Source of the DNA: Rhodococcus sp. (in: high G+C Gram-positive bacteria)
GTDB lineage: Bacteria; Actinomycetota; Actinomycetes; Mycobacteriales; Mycobacteriaceae
Length of the DNA: 64,000 nt
Direction of reading: 5' to 3'
Assembly: GCF_023264675.1 (NCBI RefSeq)
Contig: NZ_JAHFVG010000001.1
Location: 1 to 64,000 of the forward strand
In this document: piece after piece, positions 40,537-49,377 of the stretch
Numbering within the stretch: position 1 is the stretch's first letter
Layout: each line of letters starts with the position of its first letter
Program-made: the position numbers and the translations under genes
The notes under the pieces: model-generated
Told to the model about the DNA's origin: nothing
The model's database searches: none
Seen by the model: the letters and a program-made list of their open reading frames with translations, nothing else

Positions 40537-41742
40537 TCAGCTGTACTTGCGCAATTCCATCTTGGCGATCGACATCTTGTGCACCTCGTCGGGACCGTCG
40601 GCCAGGCGAAGGGTCCTGATGTGGGCGTACATCATCGCCAACGGGAAGTCGTTGGTCACCCCGCCGCCGCCGTGCACCTGAATCGCCCGATCGATCACTT
40701 CGAGGGCCATGAGCGGCGCCGCGACCTTGATGGCAGCAATCTCGGTTCGCGCTTCCTTGTTTCCGACGGTGTCCATCAAGTGGGCGGCCTTGAGGGTCAG
40801 CAACCTCGTCATCTCGATGCCGATGCGCGCTTCGGCGATCCAATCCTGAATGTTCGCGCGTGAGGAGACTGGCTTGCCGAACGTCACACGTGACGACGCC
40901 CGGCGGCACATCAGTTCCAGCGCACGCTCGGCGACGCCGATGGTCCGCATGGCGTGGTGGATACGGCCCGGCCCGAGCCTGGCCTGACTGATCGCGAATC
41001 CCTCGCCGGGCCCTTTGAGGACGTCCTTCGACGGAACTCGCACGTCCTCGAACAGAATCTCGGCGTGCCCTTCACGATCGACGTACCCGAAGACCGGCAG
41101 GTTTCGCACGACGGTGACGCCCGGCGCGTCGATCGGCACGACGAGCATCGACTGCTGACGATGCGTGGCGGCGCTGGGATCGGTCTTGCCCATGACGATC
41201 AGCACGCGACAGTTCTTGTGCATTGCGTTGGACGCGAACCACTTTCGACCATTCAGCACGTAATCGTCGCCGTCGAGGACCATGCTCATCTCGATGTTGG
41301 TGGCGTCCGAGCTCGCGACGTCGGGTTCCGTCATCGCAAATGCCGACCGAATCTTGCCGTCCAGCAACGGCTTCAGGTACTTCTCTTTGTGCTCGTCGGT
41401 GCCGAAGAGAGTGAATACTTCCATGTTCCCAGTGTCGGGAGCATTGCAGTTGCACGCCTCGGGGGCGAGCAGGCTGCGGCCCATGATCTCGGCCAACGGC
41501 GCGTATTCGAGGTTGGTCAGCCCTGGCCCCCACTCCGGGTGCGGATGGAAGAGGTTCCACAATCCCCGAGCGCGGGCTTCCTTCTTGAGATCCTCGATGA
41601 TCTGGGGCTGACCGTGCGGGTCGCCCAATTCGCGCATCTGCTCCTCGTACACCGCCTCGGCGGGATAGATGTGCGAATCCATGAATTCGAGCAGGTCGGC
41701 TTCGTACTTCTTGCCGCGGTCGGTGGTTTCGAAGAACGACAC
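40537..41742 (-). CDS. Acyl-CoA dehydrogenase family protein
   Basis: FAD-dependent acyl-CoA dehydrogenase of 401 residues (ACAD10/11-like group). Motifs: [19 protein letters not shown] (FAD/substrate region, about 135-153), [13 protein letters not shown], and the C-terminal [19 protein letters not shown]. It introduces a double bond into an acyl-CoA. GTG 41742 has GAGGGG seven bases upstream. It follows the SDR gene by 11 bp, so the two are cotranscribed, suggesting degradation of a hydroxylated or branched acyl compound. Confidence 0.9.
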   Translation of the reverse strand: MSFFETTDRGKKYEADLLEFMDSHIYPAEAVYEEQMRELGDPHGQPQIIEDLKKEARARGLWNLFHPHPEWGPGLTNLEYAPLAEIMGRSLLAPEACNCNAPDTGNMEVFTLFGTDEHKEKYLKPLLDGKIRSAFAMTEPDVASSDATNIEMSMVLDGDDYVLNGRKWFASNAMHKNCRVLIVMGKTDPSAATHRQQSMLVVPIDAPGVTVVRNLPVFGYVDREGHAEILFEDVRVPSKDVLKGPGEGFAISQARLGPGRIHHAMRTIGVAERALELMCRRASSRVTFGKPVSSRANIQDWIAEARIGIEMTRLLTLKAAHLMDTVGNKEARTEIAAIKVAAPLMALEVIDRAIQVHGGGGVTNDFPLAMMYAHIRTLRLADGPDEVHKMSIAKMELRKYS

Positions 41743-41753
41743 GTCCAGTCCCC

Positions 41754-42575
41754 TCAGTCGGTTTCGCCCAGAAGGGCCTTCTGATAGCGCCGCATGCCAC
41801 GGAGCCATCGGTCGTAATCTGCACCCTTGTTTCGGTACATGTCGAGAACGTTCGCGTGCGGGAGAATCAAGAACTGCTCGGCGTCCATTGCCGCCAGCAC
41901 GATCTCCGCGACGTCGGCGGGTTCGAGTACCTCGCCGGCGGAGAGAACTGCTTTGGTCGCCGCGGCGCCAAGCGCACTTCCCGACTCCTGGCCCTCGTAG
42001 AGCAGCTTGGTCTTGACGCCCATGGGGCACAGGCAACTGACCCTGATGCCGCGATCGCCGTAGGTCACGTTGAGCCACTCGGCGAATCCGACGGCTGCAT
42101 GTTTCGTGGTCGCGTATGTCGCAGAACCGATTTGAGTGAGGAGGCCGGCTGCCGATGCAGTACTGACGAAGTAGCCTTCACCGCGTTCGATCCATGAGGG
42201 CACCAGCAACTGGGCCGCCCGTATGTGTGCGCGCAGGTTCACGTCGATGGACAGATCCCAGTCGGCCTCGCTTGCCTCCAGACCGGGTGCGCCGCTGATA
42301 CCGGCGTTGGCGAAGTACAGGTCGACCGGGCCGAACGTGTCCTCGGCGAGTGCGATCAGTGCCGTGATGTCCTCGGTCTTGGATGCATCCCCACCGAGCG
42401 AGACCGCTGCGCCGGGCGAAGTGGTCTCGATACGCTCGGTCACCGCCGACGCCGACGCCGCGTCGAGGTCGGATACGACCACTTTGGCGCCCTCGGCGAC
42501 GAGACGTTCGGCAAGGGCCCCGCCGATACCGCCGCCTCCACCGGTGACCACGGCAACCTTGCCTGTAACCTTCAT
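41754..42575 (-). CDS. SDR dehydrogenase
   Basis: Short-chain dehydrogenase of 273 residues. TGGGGGIGG cofactor loop (about 11-19), ANAGISG, catalytic Ser in VSTASAAG and YATTKHA (Tyr/Lys). The C-terminus ([20 protein letters not shown]) is longer than in classical SDRs, as in actinobacterial 'SDR plus acyl-CoA dehydrogenase' pairs. It probably oxidises a secondary alcohol. ATG 42575 is preceded by TATACC six bases upstream; GTG 42578 is an alternative. It is divergent from the Old Yellow Enzyme gene. Confidence 0.88.
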   Translation of the reverse strand: MKVTGKVAVVTGGGGGIGGALAERLVAEGAKVVVSDLDAASASAVTERIETTSPGAAVSLGGDASKTEDITALIALAEDTFGPVDLYFANAGISGAPGLEASEADWDLSIDVNLRAHIRAAQLLVPSWIERGEGYFVSTASAAGLLTQIGSATYATTKHAAVGFAEWLNVTYGDRGIRVSCLCPMGVKTKLLYEGQESGSALGAAATKAVLSAGEVLEPADVAEIVLAAMDAEQFLILPHANVLDMYRNKGADYDRWLRGMRRYQKALLGETD

Positions 42576-42645
42576 CACCCAGGTATAGCATGCCGAAGTT
42601 TCGACACTCGGAATACGGTCGGTCGGCTGTGGGTTCGTCCCTGAG

Positions 42646-43785
42646 GTGACCGAAACCTACGCGAGCACCTCAGTGACGTCCGGCCTGTTCACCCCGTTCG
42701 AGGTGAAATCCCTGAAACTGCGGAACCGGTTCGCCATGGCTCCGATGACGCGGGCGTTCTCCCCGGGCGGAGTCCCGCGCAGCAATGTGGCCGAGTATTA
42801 CCGCAAGCGCGCCGCGGGTGGCACCAGCCTGATCATCACCGAGGGCACGCTGATTCCCGATCCCGCCGCAGGCCCCGACACACGGGTTCCCCGCCTCTAC
42901 GGAGAAGAAAGCCTCGACGGCTGGAAGGAGGTCGTCGACGCAGTTCACGGAGAAGGCTCGGTGATCATTCCTCAGCTGTGGCACCTCGGCGTGCAGCGCG
43001 GAGAAGAGCCACTCCTCAACCCAGAGGTGACCACCGTCAGCCCGTCGGGACTCGGTTTGGACGGCGAGCCGGTCGGCCGTGCGTTCACCGGCACCGATCT
43101 CGACAACTTGATCCAGTATTGGGTCGACGCCGCAGCGAATGCGAAGTCCGTCGGATTCGACGGGGTGGAACTGCACGGCGCCCACGGTTATCTGCTCGAC
43201 GAGTTCCTCTGGCAGACAACCAATGTCCGCGACGATCACTTCGGCGGCTCGCTCGAAGCGCGGACCCGCTTTCCCGCGCAGGTCGTCGCCGCCATCCGCG
43301 CCGAGGTCGGTGACGACTTCGCGATCGTCTACCGCTACTCGCAGTGGAAGGCAGGCAATTACGACGCACGGATCGCGCAGTCACCGCAGGAACTCGAACA
43401 GGTCCTCACCCCACTCGTGAATGCGGGCGTCGACGTGTTCCACCCCTCGACGCGCCGGCACTGGGTACCGGAGTTCCCCGAGGTCGGCGGCACCGACGGC
43501 GTGCGCGGACTTGCTGGTTGGACCAAGGAGATCACCGGGCTGCCGACGATCACCGTCGGGTCGGTCGGGCTGGACAAGGTGTTCGACGGCGCCTGGAGCG
43601 ACGACGCCGCGTCGGAAACCACCGGCTTGGAACCGCTGCTGGACCAGTTCGCCCGCGAAGAGTTCGACATCGTCGCCGTGGGCCGTGCGCTGCTCGCCGA
43701 TCCCGAGTGGGTCGACAAGGTGGAGGCGGGCAAGCTCGACGAGCGAATCGCGTTCACCCGTGACCACATCACCACGCTGAACTAG
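42646..43785 (+). CDS. Old Yellow Enzyme family NADH:flavin oxidoreductase
   Basis: FMN-dependent ene-reductase of 379 residues. RNRFAMAPMTRAF (FMN-binding start), QLWHLGVQRG, GVELHGAHGYLLDEFLW with the conserved His-x2-His/Asn-type region, and the C-terminal DIVAVGRALLADPEW phosphate-binding loop are typical. It reduces activated C=C bonds of enones or nitro compounds. GTG 42646 lies 70 bp from the divergent SDR start. Palindromes of family C follow. Confidence 0.9.
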   Translation: MTETYASTSVTSGLFTPFEVKSLKLRNRFAMAPMTRAFSPGGVPRSNVAEYYRKRAAGGTSLIITEGTLIPDPAAGPDTRVPRLYGEESLDGWKEVVDAVHGEGSVIIPQLWHLGVQRGEEPLLNPEVTTVSPSGLGLDGEPVGRAFTGTDLDNLIQYWVDAAANAKSVGFDGVELHGAHGYLLDEFLWQTTNVRDDHFGGSLEARTRFPAQVVAAIRAEVGDDFAIVYRYSQWKAGNYDARIAQSPQELEQVLTPLVNAGVDVFHPSTRRHWVPEFPEVGGTDGVRGLAGWTKEITGLPTITVGSVGLDKVFDGAWSDDAASETTGLEPLLDQFAREEFDIVAVGRALLADPEWVDKVEAGKLDERIAFTRDHITTLN

Positions 43786-43797
43786 CCCCCACCCTCA

Positions 43798-43905
43798 CGC
43801 AAAAGCACGTGCTTTTGCGCGGAACGTGGGCCCAAGCACACGGAACGTGGGCCTCACCCTCACCCCTCACGCAAAAGCACGTGCTTTTGCGTGAGGGGTG
43901 AGGGT
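43798..43905. repeat. Palindrome family C, copies 3 and 4 with flanking repeats
   Basis: Copy 3 (43798-43819) is a perfect 22-nt palindrome with centre AAAAGCACGTGCTTTT. Copy 4 (43856-43905) extends the same core to a perfect 50-nt palindrome without a loop. Between them CGGAACGTGGGCC occurs twice (43820-43832 and 43841-43853). Copy 4 ends on the first base of the LysR stop codon. The block separates convergent genes. Confidence 0.85.
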
Positions 43906-44780
43906 CAACCGAAGAAACTTTTTCGCACCCGGGAGACCAGGTCCTTCACCGCAGCATTCGATCTGCCCGACCAGACGAGGGCGAGCAGCGCATCGATGTC
44001 GACGTCTTCGATGGGCACGGCAGTGAGATCCGCGAAGTCGGCCGCCATCGACTCGCTGAGAATCCCGACGCCCATGCCTCGCGCGGCGAGGTCGGCCACG
44101 GCGGCGGGTGCGCTGGCCGCCAACGCGATGTCGGCGACGAGACCTGCTGCAGCGCAGGCGTCGTCGAACACCGTTCTGATTCCGGTGCCGACCGGAAGGC
44201 ACACGATCCGATGAGCGCATACCTCCGCGAGACTCACCGTGTTCGCCGTCGCCAGCGGATGCCCGTCGGGCACGCAGGCCGCAAGGCCTTCCCGGACGAT
44301 GACCATCGAGTCGATCCCGGGCGGCGTCGATCCCGCCGTCCCGACGAGGGCCATGTCCAGCGCTCCGGCGCGTACGCGGGCGATGAGATCGTCCGAATTA
44401 CCCTCGGCCAGTGAGATATCGACGCCGGGATGATTCAGATGGAACTCGGCGAGCGCGTCGAACAGTGGTGTGACGGTGCACGCGGTGACCATGCCAACGT
44501 CGATGCGCCCGCGCACGAGAGAATTGACTTCGTCGACGGATCGTTGCAGAGCGGCAGCCGATTCCAACGCTGCTCGCGCATGGTCCACGGCTGCTTTGCC
44601 CGCGACGGTCAGGCTCGCCACCCGAGTGCTTCGGTCGACGAGTTGGGCGCCGACCTCCCGTTCGAGCGCCCGGATCTGAGCACTGATTCCGGATTGACTG
44701 ATGTTCACTCGTTCGGCCGCTCGGGTGAAGTTCGCTTCTTCCGAGACGGCGACGAAGTATTCCAGCTGCCGGAGTTCCAT
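43905..44780 (-). CDS. LysR-family transcriptional regulator
   Basis: LysR-type regulator of 291 residues. The HTH is at the N-terminus (LEYFVAVSEEANFTRAAERV, ISQSGISAQIRALEREVGAQ), followed by an effector domain with GRIDVGMVTACTVTPLFDAL and ARGMGVGILSES. TAGAAT lies eight bases before ATG 44780. It is divergent from the small SnoaL-like gene with a palindrome between, so it probably regulates that gene. Its stop codon lies at the end of a perfect palindrome. Confidence 0.9.
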   Translation of the reverse strand: MELRQLEYFVAVSEEANFTRAAERVNISQSGISAQIRALEREVGAQLVDRSTRVASLTVAGKAAVDHARAALESAAALQRSVDEVNSLVRGRIDVGMVTACTVTPLFDALAEFHLNHPGVDISLAEGNSDDLIARVRAGALDMALVGTAGSTPPGIDSMVIVREGLAACVPDGHPLATANTVSLAEVCAHRIVCLPVGTGIRTVFDDACAAAGLVADIALAASAPAAVADLAARGMGVGILSESMAADFADLTAVPIEDVDIDALLALVWSGRSNAAVKDLVSRVRKSFFG

Positions 44781-44798
44781 AACCGTCGATTCTAGTTT

Positions 44799-44818
44799 CC
44801 AGCAGAACAATCTGTTGG
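44799..44818. promoter_or_regulatory. Candidate LysR operator
   Basis: CCAGCAG-AACAAT-CTGTTGG, imperfect inverted repeat with six of seven arm positions paired, in the gap between the divergent LysR and SnoaL-like genes. Confidence 0.4.
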
Positions 44819-44850
44819 ACTTCTGATTGCATCCGCACCAGGGTGGAGTC

Positions 44851-45210
44851 ATGACAACCGAGAAAGCAATGACTCCCGAGGACATCACGCGCTTGTTCGT
44901 CGAGCGCTCCAACGCCGGTGACGCCGACGGTGTCGCCGCCCTGTACGGCGAGAACGCCGTGATGGCCTATCCCAAGAACGAGAAGACCGTCGGACGTGCG
45001 GCGATCCGCGAGATGTGGGCGTCGGTGCTCGCGCACGGTCCGCGATTCGAGTTGGAGGAAGGCCTGCCGACACTAATACACGGCAGCATCGCATTGACCT
45101 CGACCGCCCCGAAGGACGGTGCAGGCGCCCGCGCTCAGGTGGTCGAGCGTCAGGCCGACGGATCGTGGCTGCGCATCATCGACCAGCCGGAGTTCAGCCC
45201 GACGGACTGA
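44851..45210 (+). CDS. SnoaL/NTF2-like (DUF4440-type) protein
   Basis: Small NTF2-fold protein of 119 residues: helices MTPEDITRLFVERSNAGDAD and GVAALYGENAVMAYP, then beta strands ending VERQADGSWLRIIDQ. The family includes polyketide cyclases, isomerases and many proteins of unknown reaction, and no catalytic Asp/His pair is obvious. ATG 44851 is preceded by GGTGGAG. It is divergent from its LysR neighbour. Confidence 0.82.
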   Translation: MTTEKAMTPEDITRLFVERSNAGDADGVAALYGENAVMAYPKNEKTVGRAAIREMWASVLAHGPRFELEEGLPTLIHGSIALTSTAPKDGAGARAQVVERQADGSWLRIIDQPEFSPTD

Positions 45211-45292
45211 CGGCACACCGAGACGGAGCGCCGCTCGCCGGAAACCGAGCCTACCGACCGACCAGATCGGCCCTTCTGACAGTATTTCGCAG

Positions 45293-46963
45293 GTGATAAC
45301 GCAGCCGCTCCGCCGGATGGTCGACGCCGTGGCCGAGCGTCTCGGGCGCAGCAGTGCGGCGCTGAACGAGCAGGTTCAGAAGTTCGACTCGGCGCATCCG
45401 TGGTTTCTCAGCGCCGAGGAACGCGGCAATTCCGACACGCGGATCGCGGCATGGACCGAAGGCAATCGGGTAACTCCGCTCGTCCACGGCAAGGTGTATT
45501 TCGCGGCTCTGGCCAGTGCACTCGACGAAGCCGGCGACGGCGACCTCGTCCTGTTCACCGACTGGCGGGGTGACCCCGAGCAGCTGCTCACCGACGATGC
45601 GACCGTCGAGGACACGCTGGCGGGCGTGGCGCACCGCGGCGGGACCGTCAAGGGAATGGTGTGGAGATCGCACATCGAAACCCTCGGCTTCACCGGCCCG
45701 AAGAACCGCAAGCTGGCACTGCGACTCGAGGAAGCAGGCGGAGAGGTGGTGCTGGATCAGCGAGTGCTGACTCTGGGCAGCCACCACCAGAAGTTCGTGG
45801 TGATCCGCTATGCGGACGATGCGAAGACCGATCTGGCATTCGTCGGCGGTATCGATCTCGCGAGAGCACGACGAGACGACGCCGATCACTTCGGTGACCC
45901 CGTGAGCCGACCGTTTCCTCCCGAGTACGGCGAGATTCCCGCCTGGCACGACATGCAGATACAGCTCGAAGGCCCAACCGTCCCCGACGTCGAGGACGTC
46001 TTTCGGGAGCGCTGGGAAGATCCGGCGGCGTTGTCGCGGCTGCCGTGGCACGCGATCCCCGACATGCTTCGCGGCGTCACGCGCGAGCCGTCCGCGCTGC
46101 CTCCGAAGAGACCCGATCCCGAGCCGGCTGGCACCTGCGCGGTGCAACTGCTGCGAACCTACCCGCGTCGACGTCCGGCATACCCGTTCGCCACCAAGGG
46201 TGAGCGCAGCGCCGCCCGCGCCTACGCCAAAGTTCTGCGCCGCGCCCGCCGACTCGTCTACGTCGAAGATCAGTACCTGTGGTCGGTGGACGTTGCGAGA
46301 GTGTTCGCGGCGGCATTGCGCCGGTCCCCCGACCTGCGACTCGTGGTCGTCGTTCCCAAGCATCTCGACGACGACAGCGCCATCACCATCCCGTCGGCAC
46401 TGCTCGGACACTCGGCCGCGCTCGACGTGATCCGCGATGCGGGAGGCGACCGTGTTCTCGTGCTCGATCTGGAGAACGATCGCGGAATCCCGGTGTACGT
46501 CCACTCCAAGGTGTGCATCGTCGACGACGTGTGGGCTGCTGTCGGCTCGGACAACTTCAACCGCAGGTCGTGGACGCACGACTCGGAATTGACGGCCGCG
46601 ATCGTCGACGATGCTCGTGACTCGCGCGCACCGGCCGACCCGGGCGGACTCGGTGACGGTGCCCGTGTGTTCGCTCGCGAACTGCGTCTCGAACTGACGC
46701 GTGAGCACCTCGGCCGCGCCGCCGACGACGACGACGATCTGATCGATCCTGCGTCGTTCTTCGACGCCGTTCGCGTGTGCGCCGACCGGCTCGACGCCTG
46801 GCATCGCGCACCGTCGGCAGCGCCGCGACCACCGGGGCGCCTGCGTCACCACGGCATCGACGTACCTCCCCAATGGCAACAAAGACTGGCTGCGCTCGCC
46901 TACAGGCTCTTCGTCGACCCGGACGGCCGACCGATAGGAATGCGGCTTCGACGCCGTTTCTGA
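45293..46963 (+). CDS. Phospholipase D family protein
   Basis: PLD-superfamily protein of 556 residues with two HKD-type sites: HHQKFVVIRY (about residue 164) and VHSKVCIVDDVWAAVGSDNF (about 400-419, the complete HxKx4D plus GSxN motif). The first site is less canonical. It may hydrolyse or transfer phosphatidyl groups, or be a cardiolipin-synthase-like enzyme. It has no signal peptide, so a cytoplasmic or membrane-associated location is likely. GTG 45293 is chosen as the start; the frame is open further upstream only as a shadow. A U-tract terminator follows. Confidence 0.85.
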   Translation: MITQPLRRMVDAVAERLGRSSAALNEQVQKFDSAHPWFLSAEERGNSDTRIAAWTEGNRVTPLVHGKVYFAALASALDEAGDGDLVLFTDWRGDPEQLLTDDATVEDTLAGVAHRGGTVKGMVWRSHIETLGFTGPKNRKLALRLEEAGGEVVLDQRVLTLGSHHQKFVVIRYADDAKTDLAFVGGIDLARARRDDADHFGDPVSRPFPPEYGEIPAWHDMQIQLEGPTVPDVEDVFRERWEDPAALSRLPWHAIPDMLRGVTREPSALPPKRPDPEPAGTCAVQLLRTYPRRRPAYPFATKGERSAARAYAKVLRRARRLVYVEDQYLWSVDVARVFAAALRRSPDLRLVVVVPKHLDDDSAITIPSALLGHSAALDVIRDAGGDRVLVLDLENDRGIPVYVHSKVCIVDDVWAAVGSDNFNRRSWTHDSELTAAIVDDARDSRAPADPGGLGDGARVFARELRLELTREHLGRAADDDDDLIDPASFFDAVRVCADRLDAWHRAPSAAPRPPGRLRHHGIDVPPQWQQRLAALAYRLFVDPDGRPIGMRLRRRF

Positions 46964-46971
46964 CATACTGA

Positions 46972-46992
46972 ACCGTTGAACGGTCTTTTTTT
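46972..46992 (+). terminator. Intrinsic terminator with U-tract
   Basis: ACCGTT-G-AACGGT followed by CTTTTTTT. It is short and AT-rich, the only textbook stem plus seven-T terminator noticed in the window, directly after the phospholipase D gene. Confidence 0.7.
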
Positions 46993-47038
46993 CGGTCAGA
47001 ATTGGGTTTTCGTATGGATTTCCCGGGTAGTCGTCACC

Positions 47039-48451
47039 GTGTTCGTTAGTCCGCGCTCCGCAAAAGCCGACGTGGCTCGACGAGCCGTGGTGATCGGTGT
47101 CGTCGTGTTCTTCGCATGCATGTTCGGAATCGCGACACGAATGCCGGGAGCGCTCGCGGTGTTCTGGCCTGCCAACGCACTCCTCCTCGGAATCCTGTTA
47201 CGCAATCCCCGCTCGGCAACGCCTGCCACCTGGTTCAGCGCCGCGGTGGGCTTCGTCGCCGCCGACGCCGTCACGGGCAGTCCACTGCTGACGAACCTCA
47301 TTCTCAACAGTTGCAACGTCGTGGGAGTTGCGTCCGGATTCGCGATCTTCCGAGCGGTCGGACACGACGGTCCCTGGTTGAGTCGAATCAAGTCGTTGAC
47401 ATTGCTGTCCGCCGTGATCGTCACAGCATCCGCAGGCGCCGGAATCGCCGGTGGGTTCGCGAACGCCGCACTACAGGGAACCCCGTGGGTCGAGGGCGCA
47501 GCCCGGTGGTTCTCGGGCGAATTCTTGAACTACATGGCCGTCATGCCTGCCGTCCTGACGGCCCCCGCACTCGGCTACCTGACGCACTTACGACGCCGAC
47601 ACCACGTGAGGGGTCTTGCCGAGCGCACGGTTCCTATCGCCGGCCTGCTGGTCCTGTGCCTGAGCCTTGTCTATTTCGTCGGAGGCGCAGGTGCCATCAC
47701 GTTCGCGATGCCGGCACTCGTCGTTGCAGCGTTGACCACCGGAGTCTTCGTCACCTCGCTGTTCATCCTGACCTCGACAGTCTGGATGTTGATTCTCACT
47801 GCCGACGGCCATGTCGGTGTCGCGAATCTGGGATCGATGCCGGTGACGCTGTCGATGAACGTCGGGCTCTCGTTCCTCGCGATCGCGCCGATCGCGGTGG
47901 CCTGTGTCACCAGCGAGCGGCGCACAGCGCTCGCAGCTCTCCGCCATGCCGTCGCGCACGACGACCTGACCGGTGCGTTGCGCCGCGACGAGTTCTTCCG
48001 GCGCGTGCACGAGGTGACACGTGCGCCCGGTCTCGGATCGTCGACAGTGTTGATGATGGACCTCGACCACTTCAAGACTCTCAACGACACACATGGTCAC
48101 AGTGCAGGGGACACCGCGCTCGCCCGCTTCGCCGACGACGTGCGCCTCCATCTCGCCGACCGGCACCTGTTCGCACGTCTGGGCGGAGAGGAGTTCGCCA
48201 TCTTTCTGCCCGGATCGTCCGAGGGCGAAGCGTTCTACTTGGCCGAAACCATCCGGGTAGGCCAACAGCTCAGAGCCACCGAGCAATTCATCGGACACGG
48301 AGTAACCGTCAGCATCGGCGTCGCCTCCGGTTCGGACAACATGGAGCTTCTCTTCGACGCCGCGGACCGAGCGCTCTACGGCGCGAAACGGCAGGGCCGC
48401 AACCGTATTTCGTCCACGGTTCCCGCCGACGAAATACGCGACTCCATCTAG
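47039..48451 (+). CDS. MASE1-like membrane diguanylate cyclase (GGDEF)
   Basis: Membrane sensor with a C-terminal GGDEF domain. The N-terminal 300 residues hold about eight helices resembling the MASE1 sensor (VFWPANALLLGILLRNP, EGAARWFSGEFLNYMAVMPA). The cyclase domain has DLDHFKTLNDTHGHSAGD and the active-site LGGEEFAIFLPGSS. I do not see an RxxD inhibitory site. It should make cyclic-di-GMP from GTP. The frame extends upstream to 46976, but that TTG lies inside a terminator, so I chose GTG 47039; the true start is uncertain. Confidence 0.86.
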   Translation: MFVSPRSAKADVARRAVVIGVVVFFACMFGIATRMPGALAVFWPANALLLGILLRNPRSATPATWFSAAVGFVAADAVTGSPLLTNLILNSCNVVGVASGFAIFRAVGHDGPWLSRIKSLTLLSAVIVTASAGAGIAGGFANAALQGTPWVEGAARWFSGEFLNYMAVMPAVLTAPALGYLTHLRRRHHVRGLAERTVPIAGLLVLCLSLVYFVGGAGAITFAMPALVVAALTTGVFVTSLFILTSTVWMLILTADGHVGVANLGSMPVTLSMNVGLSFLAIAPIAVACVTSERRTALAALRHAVAHDDLTGALRRDEFFRRVHEVTRAPGLGSSTVLMMDLDHFKTLNDTHGHSAGDTALARFADDVRLHLADRHLFARLGGEEFAIFLPGSSEGEAFYLAETIRVGQQLRATEQFIGHGVTVSIGVASGSDNMELLFDAADRALYGAKRQGRNRISSTVPADEIRDSI

Positions 48452-48468
48452 CCTGGTCCAGGCGCGAA

Positions 48469-49296
48469 CTATCGCGGCCGCGCCAGGACGGTGAAATTGT
48501 CGGCATGCGACTGCGTCACCTCCGGCGGAATCTGCCTGCCGTCGTCCGAATAGATGGCCGTCACGTCGAAACCCGCGTCCTCGGTGAGCTTTCGAAGATC
48601 CTGAAGCGACGTGAAGTGCATGACCGGCGCGAAGTCGTGGGCGGCGAGTGGGCCGATCGCCCACGCCCCATGGTCCTCTTTGCGCTGACGGTTTCGACGC
48701 CAGTTCTTCACTCGGCGTACCGCACCGGCCGGGTCGAGAACTCTCCGTCCGACCGACTGGATCACTCCGCGCGGTGAGACCGTCACCGGTTCCGTCGGCC
48801 GCGCGATCTGGAACGGGGACTCACCGAACGACGGCCCGTCCTTGTTCAGGGTGGAGAACACCACGACGCCGTCCGCGGCGACTACTCGCCTGAACTCGTT
48901 CAGGACCGAACTGCGGTCGCCGTGCTCGACGGTGTCGATGCCGTTGTTGCTGAACAGCACCAGTCCGTATCGGCCACTGTCGATCTCGGCCATATGACGA
49001 GCATCCGACACCAACGCCGACAGACCGGGGTAGCTGCGACGGAACGCGTCGATCATGTTCGGCGAGTAGTCGAGAGCGGTGTAGTCGGCGCTCATCAGGC
49101 GCAGCAGGGGCGTCGTTCTGCCGCCGCCGACACCGACGTCGAGAATGCCTGTTCCGCGAACCACATCGGCAGCCGAGATGAGCGCAGCAGCTTCGCCGCG
49201 ATCGAGAAAGCCTTCGGTGGGTGCGGCATACGCCTCGTAGACGGCAGCGACACGTGGATCATCGAATACGGACTGATTGTGATCGGCACGATCCAC
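48469..49296 (-). CDS. SAM-dependent methyltransferase, class I
   Basis: Rossmann-fold methyltransferase of 275 residues. Motif I ILDVGVGGGRTTPLL (about 50-64), ALDYSPNMIDAFRRSYP (motif II, ribose-binding acidic residue replaced by Asp in LDYS) and VLFSNNGIDTV (motif IV region). A basic stretch (RRVKNWRRNRQRKED) sits in the middle. The substrate is unknown. GTG 49296 has GAGGGGG upstream. It follows the molybdenum hydroxylase gene at 81 bp and could be cotranscribed or independent. It converges on the GGDEF gene. Confidence 0.85.
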   Translation of the reverse strand: MDRADHNQSVFDDPRVAAVYEAYAAPTEGFLDRGEAAALISAADVVRGTGILDVGVGGGRTTPLLRLMSADYTALDYSPNMIDAFRRSYPGLSALVSDARHMAEIDSGRYGLVLFSNNGIDTVEHGDRSSVLNEFRRVVAADGVVVFSTLNKDGPSFGESPFQIARPTEPVTVSPRGVIQSVGRRVLDPAGAVRRVKNWRRNRQRKEDHGAWAIGPLAAHDFAPVMHFTSLQDLRKLTEDAGFDVTAIYSDDGRQIPPEVTQSHADNFTVLARPR

Positions 49297-49377
49297 GGTT
49301 CCCCCTCGGCATCCCCCGACGCTTACGACTTCAACTACCGTACCGAGCCGACCTGAGGATCCGATGAGTAACTTTCT

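Noticed and set aside
46976..47038. TTG start of the GGDEF gene at 46976
   Set aside because: It falls in the U-tract terminator of the phospholipase D gene.
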